Counted from the stretch's first letter, positions 23,311-32,263 are shown. The stretch: 64,000 bases of DNA from Paenibacillus lignilyticus (GCF_017942085.1 NZ_JAGKSP010000001.1:434001-498000), one strand, 5' to 3'. The notes: a model not told the origin generated them from the sequence alone. Numbers and translations: made by a program.

Positions 23311-23434
23311 AAAGTATACTTTGATATTCGCTTTGTTTTTCCCTTATGTAAACTGTATTTTTTTTGCTCGTACGACGAATCCCGCATTGAAACCGCCTTC
23401 AATAAAGTATATATTAGTATGTGTAAGTATACTT
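23311..23434 (+). promoter_or_regulatory. Promoter flanked by two AAGTATACTT palindromes
   Basis: Upstream of the DUF5722-type gene, TTGAAA (23387-23392), 17 bases and TATATT (23410-23415) form a good sigma-A promoter. The identical palindrome AAGTATACTT occurs at 23312-23321 and again at 23425-23434, one on each side of the promoter, as would suit a looping repressor. The rest of the 283-base gap (23167-23449) shows nothing else clear. Confidence 0.55.
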
Positions 23435-23449
23435 GCAAGGAGGTTAATT

Positions 23450-26128
23450 ATGAAGAGAGTTAAACGTTGGATGATTTGGATGACTTGCTTGACGGTTCTG
23501 ATTCCGTTCATTCCTAGTCCAAAGGCAGCCGAAGCGGCTGTGCTGCAGACGGATATCGGAAGCTTCGAAGCCGGGACCGATGGCTGGCAATGGGGAAGCA
23601 ACGTCACCGGGCTATCAAATGTAACGAGCAGCCTGAATGGTCCGCAAACGCCATACGGCGGTAACCGCATGGGCGAGCTGTCAACCTCATCCGCAGCGGG
23701 AACGGCTTGGCGTTCGACCTACAAGAACTTCTCCCCTGCCCTTAACGTCTCCGCAACACCTTACTTCCACGGCGCTTTCAACACCTACGGCATTAATCCA
23801 TCGCATACGCAGTTTGAGGTTAGAATTACGTTCACCAGCGGCACCCAAACCTTAGTCTCTACGCAAGCCATTGCCGGCGACTCCTGGAATGAGCTAAGCG
23901 TCGACCTCAGCGGCTGGGCTTATCGAACCGGCATTACGCAGATTGAAGTTGCTTACCGCTCTGTCACTTACACGTCCGCATGGAACGGCAAACACCAGCT
24001 GGATAATATCGGCTTCTCCGCTTACCCCGCCACTTATCCCGGCTCCATAAGTTCCGTGTCCGCCAGCTCTGCGCAGATTACAGCTGCCGGAACCTACAAC
24101 ACCGCTTCTTCCGTCCAACTGGACCTCATCGAGCTTCAAACCTACGAACAATACAACATCAATACCACCTACACCCCTGATGCTACTCAAACCGTAACGC
24201 CCAGCGGCGGGGTTGCCAGCTTCTCACTCTCCACCGCACGGTACGTCTCCTCCCGCGACAAAGCCTACTCCAAGTTTGTAGTCATCAACCACACCACCAA
24301 GAAACTCGTGGCAAGCCCTACTTATGTCACGCAGCAGACTGCCTCCGTCAACACCTTCGCTTTTCCGACAGCAAGCTCGATCAAAGGCCTGCAAGTGCAA
24401 ACGGTCGATGACGCGCAGAAGCTCGGCATCAGCCACGCAGCGCTGAACGTGTCCTTTAACGAGCTGTTCCTGGACAATGCGACAGGTGCCATACCGTTCG
24501 TGATGGACGGCACTACTTATTATTTCAAGCAATCTTACATTAACGGACTGGACCATGACATCAAGACCTTATCCGATGACGATGTGATCGTGAGTCTTAT
24601 TCTGATTATGTACAATGCTGCAGGCACGATTAATTCGAAGCTCCTTCATCCCGATTATGCCGGCGGTACAGTAGCGGCCATCAATACGACCAATGCAGAT
24701 GGCGTCCGGTATTGGAAAGCAGGCGCCGAGTTCCTCGCAAGCAGATACACGAGAAGCGATGAGCTATACGGAAGGGCCGTAAACTATATCGTCGGGAACG
24801 AAGTGAATTCTCAAGCCTATTGGTACGATATGGGCAACAAGCAGCTGCAGGATTTCGTAGAGCAGTACGCCCGAGCTTATCGTATTGCGGAGACTGCGGT
24901 GAAGAAGTACTATTCCAATGCCAGAACGTATATTTCCCTCGATCATTTCTGGAACGGAAGCGTCGGATCCGATGCGCTTCGCACCTACAAAGGCAAAGGC
25001 ATTATGGACGAATTCAACAAGCGGATTACGGCGGAAGGCAATATCCCTTGGAATATCGCCTATCATCCGTATCCGGAGGATCTGTTCGATCCGGCGATCT
25101 GGAACGATACGTCCGTAACGAACAGTCCGAGCTCGGTCCGAATCAACTTTAAGAACCTGCAAGTGCTTACGGACTACATCGGAGCATCGAACTATTTGTA
25201 TGGCGGGAATAAACGGCGCATTATTTTGTCGGAGCAAGGCTTTCACTCGCTCAGCAACTCGCTGGCGGATCAGAAAACGCAGGCAGCCGCTTACGCTTAC
25301 TCCTACTACAAAGCGAAATTCCTCGGCGGCATCGACTCCTTCATCCTGCATCGCCATGTCGACCATGGCGGAGAAGGCGGCTTGAACCTCGGATTATGGA
25401 CGCGAGATACGACCAAATCGGTGTTGTATGCGCCGAAGGATCCGAAGTACATCTACAATGTGTTCCAAAAAATCGATACGAGCGATTCCCAGGCGGTGAC
25501 GGATTTCGCCAAAGCGATAATCGGCATTAGCGACTGGGCCACCGTCATCCCGGGTTATAACGCTTCCTTGCTGGCCGATCGGACACCTCCGGTCGTTGGA
25601 ACGCTCTCGTCTGCAGGCTCCATCACGCCGACGGCAAACGTGTCTACCTTCGAATCCTCCACGGATGGTTGGTCCATCTCCGAGTATTCGCAATCGGCCG
25701 CGGCCGTTTCCAGCTTCGCCAATAGTCCGGGTACACCGTTCAGCGGCACCAAAGCATACGAGATTAACATGAATAATGCAACGACCGGCGACGGTGAGGG
25801 CGGTGCGCGGGCAGAGAAAGGCATCACGAAGGTATTCGCTTCGCCTATCAACGTGACGAGCACGCCGAAGTTCCAATTCGCGCTCGATTCGTACGGAGCT
25901 TGCCCGGGTGCCACGCAGTATAATGTAACCGTCCGGATTTACAGCGGCACCAAGATCATTGAAGGGAAAGCGACAGCGACACCGGATACGTGGAACAAGT
26001 ATTCGATGGATCTCAGCGGCTGGGCGTACAAAGGCAGCATCGACAAAATCAAAATTTGGTATAGCGCCAATTCCACTTCGATCTGGAATGCGTACTACCA
26101 AGTGGATCAGATTGGATTTAGCTCTTAG
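23450..26128 (+). CDS. Secreted DUF5722-type putative glycoside hydrolase with two flanking carbohydrate-binding-like domains
   Basis: This 892-residue exported protein has a signal peptide (about 1-32, ending PSPKAAEAA). A first beta-sandwich domain follows (about 38-190, FEAGTDGWQW...LSGWAYRTGITQIEV...QLDNIGFS). The central catalytic-type region (about 280-690) resembles DUF5722, with NYIVGNEVNSQ and IILSEQGFHS, a spacing reminiscent of the acid/base and nucleophile glutamates of clan GH-A. A final domain (about 725-892, FESSTDGWSI...LSGWAYKGSIDKIKIWY...QVDQIGFSS) is clearly homologous to the first. Substrate is unknown; the fucose genes next door suggest a fucose- or related deoxy-sugar-containing glycan, but that is inference. 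AAGGAGG precedes the ATG. Confidence 0.75.
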   Translation: MKRVKRWMIWMTCLTVLIPFIPSPKAAEAAVLQTDIGSFEAGTDGWQWGSNVTGLSNVTSSLNGPQTPYGGNRMGELSTSSAAGTAWRSTYKNFSPALNVSATPYFHGAFNTYGINPSHTQFEVRITFTSGTQTLVSTQAIAGDSWNELSVDLSGWAYRTGITQIEVAYRSVTYTSAWNGKHQLDNIGFSAYPATYPGSISSVSASSAQITAAGTYNTASSVQLDLIELQTYEQYNINTTYTPDATQTVTPSGGVASFSLSTARYVSSRDKAYSKFVVINHTTKKLVASPTYVTQQTASVNTFAFPTASSIKGLQVQTVDDAQKLGISHAALNVSFNELFLDNATGAIPFVMDGTTYYFKQSYINGLDHDIKTLSDDDVIVSLILIMYNAAGTINSKLLHPDYAGGTVAAINTTNADGVRYWKAGAEFLASRYTRSDELYGRAVNYIVGNEVNSQAYWYDMGNKQLQDFVEQYARAYRIAETAVKKYYSNARTYISLDHFWNGSVGSDALRTYKGKGIMDEFNKRITAEGNIPWNIAYHPYPEDLFDPAIWNDTSVTNSPSSVRINFKNLQVLTDYIGASNYLYGGNKRRIILSEQGFHSLSNSLADQKTQAAAYAYSYYKAKFLGGIDSFILHRHVDHGGEGGLNLGLWTRDTTKSVLYAPKDPKYIYNVFQKIDTSDSQAVTDFAKAIIGISDWATVIPGYNASLLADRTPPVVGTLSSAGSITPTANVSTFESSTDGWSISEYSQSAAAVSSFANSPGTPFSGTKAYEINMNNATTGDGEGGARAEKGITKVFASPINVTSTPKFQFALDSYGACPGATQYNVTVRIYSGTKIIEGKATATPDTWNKYSMDLSGWAYKGSIDKIKIWYSANSTSIWNAYYQVDQIGFSS

Positions 26129-26144
26129 GGGTTAGAACAACAAT

Positions 26145-26189
26145 AAAGAGACCGGGAAAAGCTTCTAACGGCTTTCTCCCGGTCTCTTT
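26145..26189. terminator. Bidirectional terminator between the DUF5722 gene and ptsI
   Basis: The stem AAAGAGACCGGGA with TCCCGGTCTCTTT, extended inside by AAGC/GCTT, lies between convergent genes and can end both transcripts. Confidence 0.88.
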
Positions 26190-26198
26190 CGCATCTAC

Positions 26199-27962
26199 CT
26201 ATTCACGTTCTCTAAGTACCTGAACATGCTGCTCTACATACTCTCGGACTGCATTCGCGTCTTCCAGCTCCAGCACTTTGTCGGCTAAGTCCGCAAGCTG
26301 CCCCCGATTAAGCGTAGAAATGAGCTCGCGAGCCGGCAATACCGCTGATGCGCTCATGCTGAACTCGTCGAGACCCATGCCGAGCAGGATGGGCAGCGCC
26401 ACCGGCTGGCCGGCCATTTCACCGCACATGCCTACCCATTTCTTCTCCCTGTGGGCGGCCCGGATAACCATCTCGATTAGCCGCAGCACCGCCGGATGCA
26501 GCGGATCGGACAAGTAACCGAGCTTCGGATTCATCCGATCGGCAGCCATTGTGTACTGCACCAAATCGTTCGTGCCGATGCTGAAGAAATCAACCTCGAG
26601 CGCAAAGCGGTCAGCCAGCAAGGCTGCTGCGGGTATTTCGATCATAATGCCCGCCTCAATCCGCTCGTTATACGCGACTCCCTCCGCAGCCAGCTCTTGC
26701 TTGCACGTTTCCAGCTGCCCTTTGGCCCTTCGCCATTCATCCAGCGTGGCGATCATCGGGAACATCACTTTCAGATTGCCGTAGGCGCTGGCTCGCAGAA
26801 TCGCCCGCAGCTGCGTCTTGAACAAGTCGGGGCGATCGAGCGAAATCCGAATTGCCCTGTAGCCGAGGAACGGGTTATCCTCCTGCTCGAGCTGCAGACT
26901 CGGCAGCTGTTTATCCCCGCCGATATCCATGGTGCGTATTACGATCGGCGCTTCGCCGCCGAACACTTCCGCCACCGCTCGGTAAGCAGCGAATTGCTCT
27001 TCTTCCGTCGGCAAATCCGGACGTCCCATATATAGAAACTCGGTGCGGAATAAGCCGATCCCTTCGGCGCCTTGCTGCCGTGCTTGCTGCGCATCCTGAA
27101 CGGAGCCGATGTTGGCCACAAGTTCCGCGCGGTGACCGTCGGCACTTACCGTCGGCAAGCCGAGGAACGCTTTTAGCCGCTCCCGCCTTGCCGCCTGTTC
27201 GACCTGAAGCTCGCTAAATTGCGCCAACTCGCTATCCGTCGGCTCTACCAGCACAACGCCTGCTTTCCCGTCCACGATTACAAGCTGGCCATCCTTCACT
27301 TCGTCAAGCGCCGTGCCCGCGCCAACAATCGCGGGAATGCCAACCGATCGGGCGATAATCGCCGAATGCGACGTACGGCCGCCAATTGCGGTCACGAATC
27401 CGGCCACCGATGCCGGGTCAAGCTGCGCCGTATCGGATGGGGTCAAATCGTGCGCGACCAAGATTGACTTTTCGGCGCCATTCTGCCCGCTTGCGATGCC
27501 GGCAGTCTCCGCACCGCTTCCGCCGCGCAGCGCACGAAGCACTCGGCGGCTCACGTCCCGTATATCGGCCGCACGCTCCTTCAGATAAGCGTCATCCAAG
27601 CTTGCCAGCAGCGTCGCCACTTTCTCAGCCGCATCGGACATGGCCGACTCAGCCGTATAGCGCTCCGTGCGTACGGACTCTTGCGCTTGCCCAATCAGTT
27701 CCTCGTCCTCTAACAGCATGAGGTGCGCTTCGAAAATTTCGGCTTCTTGCTCACGTCCGTCCGACGCCATTCGGCTGCGCAGCAACTCCAGTTCATCAGC
27801 AGCCCGAGCGACCGCCGCAGCGAATCGCTTAAGCTCCGCTTCCTCTTGGCCAACCTCTATAAATGCTATTCCTTGAGGGCCGGCCTCCTCGTGCATTACA
27901 ACCGCACGGCCGATCGCCAAGCCTTCAGACGCGGCAATTCCCTTCAATTCCCACTGTGCCAT
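26199..27962 (-). CDS. ptsI: PTS enzyme I (phosphoenolpyruvate-protein phosphotransferase)
   Basis: This 587-residue enzyme transfers phosphate from phosphoenolpyruvate to HPr. The phosphorylated His199 is in GGRTSHSAIIARS. The C-terminal barrel has FRTEFLYMGR, SIGTNDLVQYTMAADR and GMCGEMAG with the catalytic Cys. AGGAGG precedes the ATG, 11 bases after the ptsH stop. It is the last gene of the glcT-crr-nagE-ptsH-ptsI operon and is followed by a strong terminator. Having the general PTS genes in a sugar-specific operon ties their level to GlcT control. Confidence 0.95.
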   Translation of the reverse strand: MAQWELKGIAASEGLAIGRAVVMHEEAGPQGIAFIEVGQEEAELKRFAAAVARAADELELLRSRMASDGREQEAEIFEAHLMLLEDEELIGQAQESVRTERYTAESAMSDAAEKVATLLASLDDAYLKERAADIRDVSRRVLRALRGGSGAETAGIASGQNGAEKSILVAHDLTPSDTAQLDPASVAGFVTAIGGRTSHSAIIARSVGIPAIVGAGTALDEVKDGQLVIVDGKAGVVLVEPTDSELAQFSELQVEQAARRERLKAFLGLPTVSADGHRAELVANIGSVQDAQQARQQGAEGIGLFRTEFLYMGRPDLPTEEEQFAAYRAVAEVFGGEAPIVIRTMDIGGDKQLPSLQLEQEDNPFLGYRAIRISLDRPDLFKTQLRAILRASAYGNLKVMFPMIATLDEWRRAKGQLETCKQELAAEGVAYNERIEAGIMIEIPAAALLADRFALEVDFFSIGTNDLVQYTMAADRMNPKLGYLSDPLHPAVLRLIEMVIRAAHREKKWVGMCGEMAGQPVALPILLGMGLDEFSMSASAVLPARELISTLNRGQLADLADKVLELEDANAVREYVEQHVQVLRERE

Positions 27963-27973
27963 GACTCAGCCTC

Positions 27974-28234
27974 CTAGTGTACTTCCACGGCCGCGAAAAC
28001 TGCTCCAATCGCCTCTACTGCCGCTTCCGCCTGCTCTCCTTCGGCGCTTACTATAACCGTATCCCCAAGCTTCGCACCGAGCGCAAGCACATTGACGAGG
28101 CTTTTCGCGCTTACCTTCTTGCCATCCTTTTCAAAGAACACCGTGCCGCCGCACAGTTTCGCGGCCTCTACGATTTTTTTAGCCGGACGGGCATGAATGC
28201 CCGTCGGGTTCACTACGACGAATGATTGTTCCAT
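27974..28234 (-). CDS. ptsH: PTS phosphocarrier protein HPr
   Basis: This 86-residue protein carries the active-site His14 in GIHARPA and the regulatory Ser45 in AKSLVNVLALG, the site of HPr kinase and of CcpA signalling in Firmicutes. The serine loop departs a little from the common KSIMGVMSLG. The ATG at 28234 is preferred over one seven codons upstream because of the GGAGGAG before it. It sits between nagE and ptsI in the operon. Confidence 0.94.
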   Translation of the reverse strand: MEQSFVVVNPTGIHARPAKKIVEAAKLCGGTVFFEKDGKKVSAKSLVNVLALGAKLGDTVIVSAEGEQAEAAVEAIGAVFAAVEVH

Positions 28235-28264
28235 CCTCACTTTTCTCCTCCTCATTAAATCCTA

Positions 28265-28312
28265 CTATGATCCACAACATCTATGATCGACAACATCTAT
28301 GATCGACAACAT
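28265..28312. repeat. Three tandem 16-bp repeats between nagE and ptsH
   Basis: The unit CTATGATCGACAACAT occurs three times in a row at 28265, 28281 and 28297; the first copy has one substitution (C for G). The array fills most of the intercistronic gap of the PTS operon. It may be recent slippage; a role in mRNA processing is possible but unproven. Confidence 0.9.
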
Positions 28313-28315
28313 CTT

Positions 28316-29764
28316 CTACATCTTGCGTTTGATTTGCTCTTTCAATCGCTCCGACTGCGTGCCGAAGATGGCTTGAACCGCGCCTTTGCCCAGCCTCATG
28401 ACGCCTGAAGCGCCAAGCTTCTTGAGCTCCGAATCGTTGACGGCTTGATCGTCCTTCACGACCAGACGCAGACGGGTAATACACGCATCGATGCTCTCGA
28501 TATTAGCCGAACCGCCAAGCGCCGCCAGCACCCGCTCGGCTTTATCATCCTCGGTAGCGCCGCCGGGCTTCGCAACCGCGGCTTCTTCGGCGGTATCGTC
28601 TTCACGTCCCGGCGTTTTCAGATTAAGCGCAACGATCATGACGCGGAACAGCACATAGTACACGATTGCATATACCAAGCCTATCGGAATCAACAGAAGC
28701 GGCTTGGTCGCGAGCGGATAGTTAATGGCATAATCCAGGAAGCCTGCCGAGAATCCGAACCCGTGATGGATGCCAAGCTCGGTGACGACCCACGCGGAAA
28801 CCCCGGTTAGAATCGCATGCACAATGTAGAGCAGCGGTGCCACGAACATAAAGGCGAATTCCAGCGGCTCGGTAATGCCGGTCAAGAACGAACAAAGGGC
28901 CGTACCGATGAAAATCGAGGATACCATCTTCCGCTTCTCGGGTTTTGCCGTATGAATGATCGCGAATGCCGCTGCCGGCAAGGCAAACATCATAATCGGG
29001 AAGAAGCCCGTCATAAACATACCTGCCGACTTGTCCCCGGCGAAGAAGCGATGCAAGTCGCCGTGCACCACATTGCCTGCCGCATCCGTATAGTCGCCGA
29101 TCTGGAACCACGCGATGGAATTAATAACATGATGAAGACCGAATGGAATCAACAATCTGTTGGCCGTCATGAAGATGAACGCGCCCAGGCCGCCAAGCCC
29201 AACGATCCATCGGCCGAATTCGTCCAGCGCCTCTTGTACCGGACCCCAGATCAAACCGAACACCAGACCGACCACGACCATAACGAACGAGGTGATAATC
29301 GGCACGAACCGTTTGCCGCCGAAGAAGCCCAGCCAATCCGGCAGCTTGATATCATGGTATCGCTTGTATAAATACGATGCGACCAGACCGGCAAGGATAC
29401 CGCCGAGTACACCCATATTCAACTTCGTTTCCGGATCGACCATGGTCGTAAATACGGTCGGCACCTTCGTCAATACATTGGTCAACACCAAATAGGCAAT
29501 GACCGCGGCCAGCGTAGCAACCGCATCGCCGACCATGCCAATGGCGACTCCGATTGCGAAGATAAGCGGCAAATTGTCGAATATCGCAGCGCCACCCGCA
29601 GCCAAGAACGGAGCAATGTACTTGTTCAGAAATTCGCCTGCCCCGGCCATATTGAAATCCTTTACATAATCGATATTACCGAATCGCAGCAGCAGCGCCG
29701 CTGCCGGTAATGCCGCCACGGGAAGCATCAACGACTTCCCTATTTTTTGCAGGAACGCTAACAT
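28316..29764 (-). CDS. nagE: PTS EIICB transporter, N-acetylglucosamine/glucose type
   Basis: This 482-residue protein has an EIIC membrane domain (about 1-375, ten or so helices; KSLMLPVAALPAAALLLRFG, GITEPLEFAFMFVAP with the sugar-site Glu, and GFGFSAGFLDY) and an EIIB domain (about 405-482) with the phosphorylated Cys in IDACITRLRL. GFSAGFLDYAIN and NIDYVKDFN point to an N-acetylglucosamine permease (NagE/NagP) rather than glucose PtsG, in line with divergent nagB, though glucose cannot be excluded. A separate EIIA gene lies 30 bases upstream. Confidence 0.88.
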   Translation of the reverse strand: MLAFLQKIGKSLMLPVAALPAAALLLRFGNIDYVKDFNMAGAGEFLNKYIAPFLAAGGAAIFDNLPLIFAIGVAIGMVGDAVATLAAVIAYLVLTNVLTKVPTVFTTMVDPETKLNMGVLGGILAGLVASYLYKRYHDIKLPDWLGFFGGKRFVPIITSFVMVVVGLVFGLIWGPVQEALDEFGRWIVGLGGLGAFIFMTANRLLIPFGLHHVINSIAWFQIGDYTDAAGNVVHGDLHRFFAGDKSAGMFMTGFFPIMMFALPAAAFAIIHTAKPEKRKMVSSIFIGTALCSFLTGITEPLEFAFMFVAPLLYIVHAILTGVSAWVVTELGIHHGFGFSAGFLDYAINYPLATKPLLLIPIGLVYAIVYYVLFRVMIVALNLKTPGREDDTAEEAAVAKPGGATEDDKAERVLAALGGSANIESIDACITRLRLVVKDDQAVNDSELKKLGASGVMRLGKGAVQAIFGTQSERLKEQIKRKM

Positions 29765-29794
29765 GGGAATCTTTCCTCCTATATCCTCTCGAGT

Positions 29795-30295
29795 TTACGA
29801 CGATTTCAACGTCACCTTAATGACTGCCGAATCGCCGGCATTTACCGTATGGAACGAACAATCCACCTTCTCCGCTCCATCTTCGTTAACGACAATGATC
29901 GGCGTTACCGTGGAATACCCGGAACTGCGAATGAAGTCCGGATCGAATTCGATGAGCGGTTGGCCGGACTTCACCTTATCGTCCGTATTTACCAGCGCTT
30001 TGAAGCCTTCACCCTTCAGTGCGACCGTATTAATGCCGATATGAATTAGCAATTGAAGCCCGGAAGAATGCTCCACGATAATAGCGTGATGCGTATCAAT
30101 GATATGGCTGATTACGCCGTCGAACGGCGCAACGACCAGCCCCTCCGACGGTTCGATCGCAATGCCGTCTCCCATCAATCCTTGCGCGAATGCATCATCC
30201 GGCACGCTCTGCAAGGGAACAAGCTCCCCGGTCGCCGGTGCTGCGATGTCCACTGTTTTTTTCGAGGCTTTTCCGCCAAAAAGTTTGGAAATCAT
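29795..30295 (-). CDS. crr: PTS EIIA component, glucose family (Crr)
   Basis: This 166-residue EIIA of the Glc family accepts phosphate from HPr and gives it to the EIIB next door. The active His85 is in LLIHIGINTV, with His70 opposite in IIDTHHAI. APATGELVPLQSVPDDAFAQ is the family opening. The ATG at 30295 has AAAGGAG eight bases upstream; a GTG nine bases earlier has almost no spacing. The gene is between glcT and nagE, with 30 bases to each. Confidence 0.93.
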   Translation of the reverse strand: MISKLFGGKASKKTVDIAAPATGELVPLQSVPDDAFAQGLMGDGIAIEPSEGLVVAPFDGVISHIIDTHHAIIVEHSSGLQLLIHIGINTVALKGEGFKALVNTDDKVKSGQPLIEFDPDFIRSSGYSTVTPIIVVNEDGAEKVDCSFHTVNAGDSAVIKVTLKSS

Positions 30296-30325
30296 ACTGC
30301 CCACTCCTTTATTCTTGTCTGTTTG

Positions 30326-31195
30326 TTATGATTGAGCGCCCATATCGATCGTGCGGTTTAAACGGTACAGGTGCATCATTAGATATCCGATTTCATCCTG
30401 AGGGACCTCCACGCCAAGCCCGTCATGAATCATCTGTGCTACTTGTCGTGCCAGCTTAAGCTCCTCCGGGAACTGATCCCACAGCTCCTTCACGAACGGA
30501 TTGTCGACCACTTTATGCTGAATGATCCTCTCGAGCGCATACCTCAGGTGAGTGATAAGCCGCACATAATCGCCGCTTTCTCTGGAAACCGGATGTCCTC
30601 GCCAGCTCTCGATCCGCTCTACGATCGCATGCATCACTTCCGTCAGCCTAACGAGCTGCCCGGCCGATACGGCACCCGATGCCGAATGGATGTGAAACGT
30701 CAGAAAGCCGATTTCATCCTCAGGTATGACGACATCGAACCGGTTGCTGATCATTTCCGCCGCGCGGGTGGCGATGTCATAGTCCTGGGGATAGCACATT
30801 TTCGTTTCGTACAGGAAGGGATTCGTGATGTCCATGCCATTCCGAAGCCGATACACCGCAAATTGTATATGGCTCGGGAGCGCGAAATACACTTTCGGGT
30901 CAACCGGCGAGCCGCGCCGTTTCTGCACGTCGTCGATAATCTGCTCGGAAATTTGGATGACCGCCGGGTCCAGCTCCTCAAGCAAAGTGTGATACTGCCG
31001 GGCTTGATCTTTATCATCGAGCCGGTACCGTTTCTCAATTCGAGGGTCCTCCGCATCGATGTGCTCGAGTCCTTTGAAGGCAAACCCAATCCCTTTGCCA
31101 AACAGCACGTACTCGAGCGAAGATGCCGGGTCAATCGTTAGAAGGACATTATTGCCAACGATGCGATCAATCCCCAACAAACCCTTCAGCCCCAC
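30326..31195 (-). CDS. glcT: GlcT/LicT-family PRD transcription antiterminator
   Basis: This 289-residue BglG-family antiterminator has an N-terminal CAT RNA-binding domain (about 1-60: IDRIVGNNVLL, EYVLFGKGIGFAFKG) and two PRD domains with PTS-phosphorylated histidines (about 65-170: FLTFHIHSA; about 180-289: LITHLRYALERI and YLMMHLYRLN). It keeps a nascent RNA hairpin (RAT) open to prevent termination. The start is read as GTG at 31195 because AAGGAGGG lies seven bases upstream and this gives the normal N-terminus. A RAT and terminator pair sits in its own leader, so it probably controls itself and the whole PTS operon. Confidence 0.9.
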   Translation of the reverse strand: MGLKGLLGIDRIVGNNVLLTIDPASSLEYVLFGKGIGFAFKGLEHIDAEDPRIEKRYRLDDKDQARQYHTLLEELDPAVIQISEQIIDDVQKRRGSPVDPKVYFALPSHIQFAVYRLRNGMDITNPFLYETKMCYPQDYDIATRAAEMISNRFDVVIPEDEIGFLTFHIHSASGAVSAGQLVRLTEVMHAIVERIESWRGHPVSRESGDYVRLITHLRYALERIIQHKVVDNPFVKELWDQFPEELKLARQVAQMIHDGLGVEVPQDEIGYLMMHLYRLNRTIDMGAQS

Positions 31196-31236
31196 GTCGA
31201 AACCCTCCTTTGCCCTTAAAATCCCCACTTGAACGC

Positions 31237-31288
31237 AAAAAAACCAAGGAAAGAGACACCGGATTGCTCCGGTGTTCTCTTTCCTTGG
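31237..31288 (-). terminator. Leader terminator of the glcT-PTS operon
   Basis: Minus-strand hairpin of about 19 bp (CCAAGGAAAGAGAACACCGG with its complement, one bulge) is followed by seven T. It lies between the promoter and the glcT start, so it must be read through for expression, and its 5' arm shares bases with the RAT. Confidence 0.93.
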
Positions 31289-31319
31289 CTCATGCCTAGT
31301 CGGGCTAGTAACACGCCAA
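31285..31319 (-). promoter_or_regulatory. GlcT-type ribonucleic antiterminator (RAT)
   Basis: In RNA sense the element reads GTGTTACTAG, a CCCGA loop, then CTAGGCATGAG, which closely resembles the Bacillus ptsG RAT bound by GlcT. A lower stem TTGGC/GCCAA closes it, and its 3' side is the first four bases of the terminator stem, so the two structures exclude each other. Confidence 0.85.
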
Positions 31320-31346
31320 ATGGCTTGTGTATATGCACAATGAAAT

Positions 31347-31377
31347 TAATATAGATGATGTAAGCGATATCGTCAAG
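31347..31377 (-). promoter_or_regulatory. Sigma-A promoter of the glcT operon
   Basis: Minus-strand TTGACG, 17 bases and TATATT give a near-consensus promoter about 30 bases upstream of the RAT. Confidence 0.8.
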
Positions 31378-31471
31378 TGTGATTTCGCGGATCGCCGCTC
31401 TGTTTGCATGCAATCCGAGCCCGGCTGGACAACCTACAACCATTGGCCTTGCAAGGAGTGTGGACATAACT

Positions 31472-32212
31472 ATGAATGTGTTGACCTTTGATTCTCAGGA
31501 GAAATTTAACGAAGCCGGGGCAAATATTATCACCAGCCTCGTTCAGACGAATCCGCACGCGGTGCTTGGTTTAGCTACAGGCGGAACGCCGGTCGGCATT
31601 TATGAGCAGATCGTGAAGGATTACAAGCGCGGTCTTGTCAGTTTTCGCGGAATTACCTCGTTTAATTTGGACGAATACGTAGGATTACCGAGCAATCACT
31701 CCGAAAGCTATCGCACGTATATGCAGGAGCATTTGTTTGACCATGTGGACCTGCAGCCGGAGCAGACCCATATTCCAAACGGCAACGCCCCGGACCCGGA
31801 AGCGGAATGCCGCAGCTATGATGAGCTGATCGAGCGCGTCGGTCCGATCGATCTTCAGCTTCTCGGCATTGGCCATAACGGGCATATCGGCTTTAATGAA
31901 CCGGCCCATGCCTTGCTGCGCGGCACGCACATCGTGGAGCTCGCCGAAGAGACGCGCAAAGCGAATGCCCGCTTCTTTGATCAGCCGGCGCAGGTTCCGC
32001 GCCAAGCCATCACCATGGGAGTCGGCACGATTTTACAGGCTAAGATGATCGTTCTCGCCGTCCGAGGCGCGGACAAGGCCGAAATCGTACATCGGGCACT
32101 GATCGGACCGATAACGACGGAGTGCCCCGCATCGTTGCTTCAAACACACCCTCATCTCGTGGTGCTGCTTGATGAAGCGGCCGGAAAACAAGTTAAGGGG
32201 CTCTTCAAGTAG
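31472..32212 (+). CDS. nagB: Glucosamine-6-phosphate deaminase
   Basis: This 246-residue enzyme converts glucosamine-6-phosphate to fructose-6-phosphate and ammonia. GLATGGTPVGIYEQ, TSFNLDEYVGLP and the active-site stretch LLGIGHNGHIGFNEP are diagnostic. The ATG at 31472 follows AAGGAG, a little far at 13 bases. It is divergent from the glcT-crr-nagE operon and completes an amino-sugar pathway apart from nagA, which is not in the window. A hairpin follows. Confidence 0.94.
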   Translation: MNVLTFDSQEKFNEAGANIITSLVQTNPHAVLGLATGGTPVGIYEQIVKDYKRGLVSFRGITSFNLDEYVGLPSNHSESYRTYMQEHLFDHVDLQPEQTHIPNGNAPDPEAECRSYDELIERVGPIDLQLLGIGHNGHIGFNEPAHALLRGTHIVELAEETRKANARFFDQPAQVPRQAITMGVGTILQAKMIVLAVRGADKAEIVHRALIGPITTECPASLLQTHPHLVVLLDEAAGKQVKGLFK

Positions 32213-32263
32213 CCTGGTTGTATTCATGCGTTTGCCCTGTGTGCAGCACTTAGAAGATAGAAA

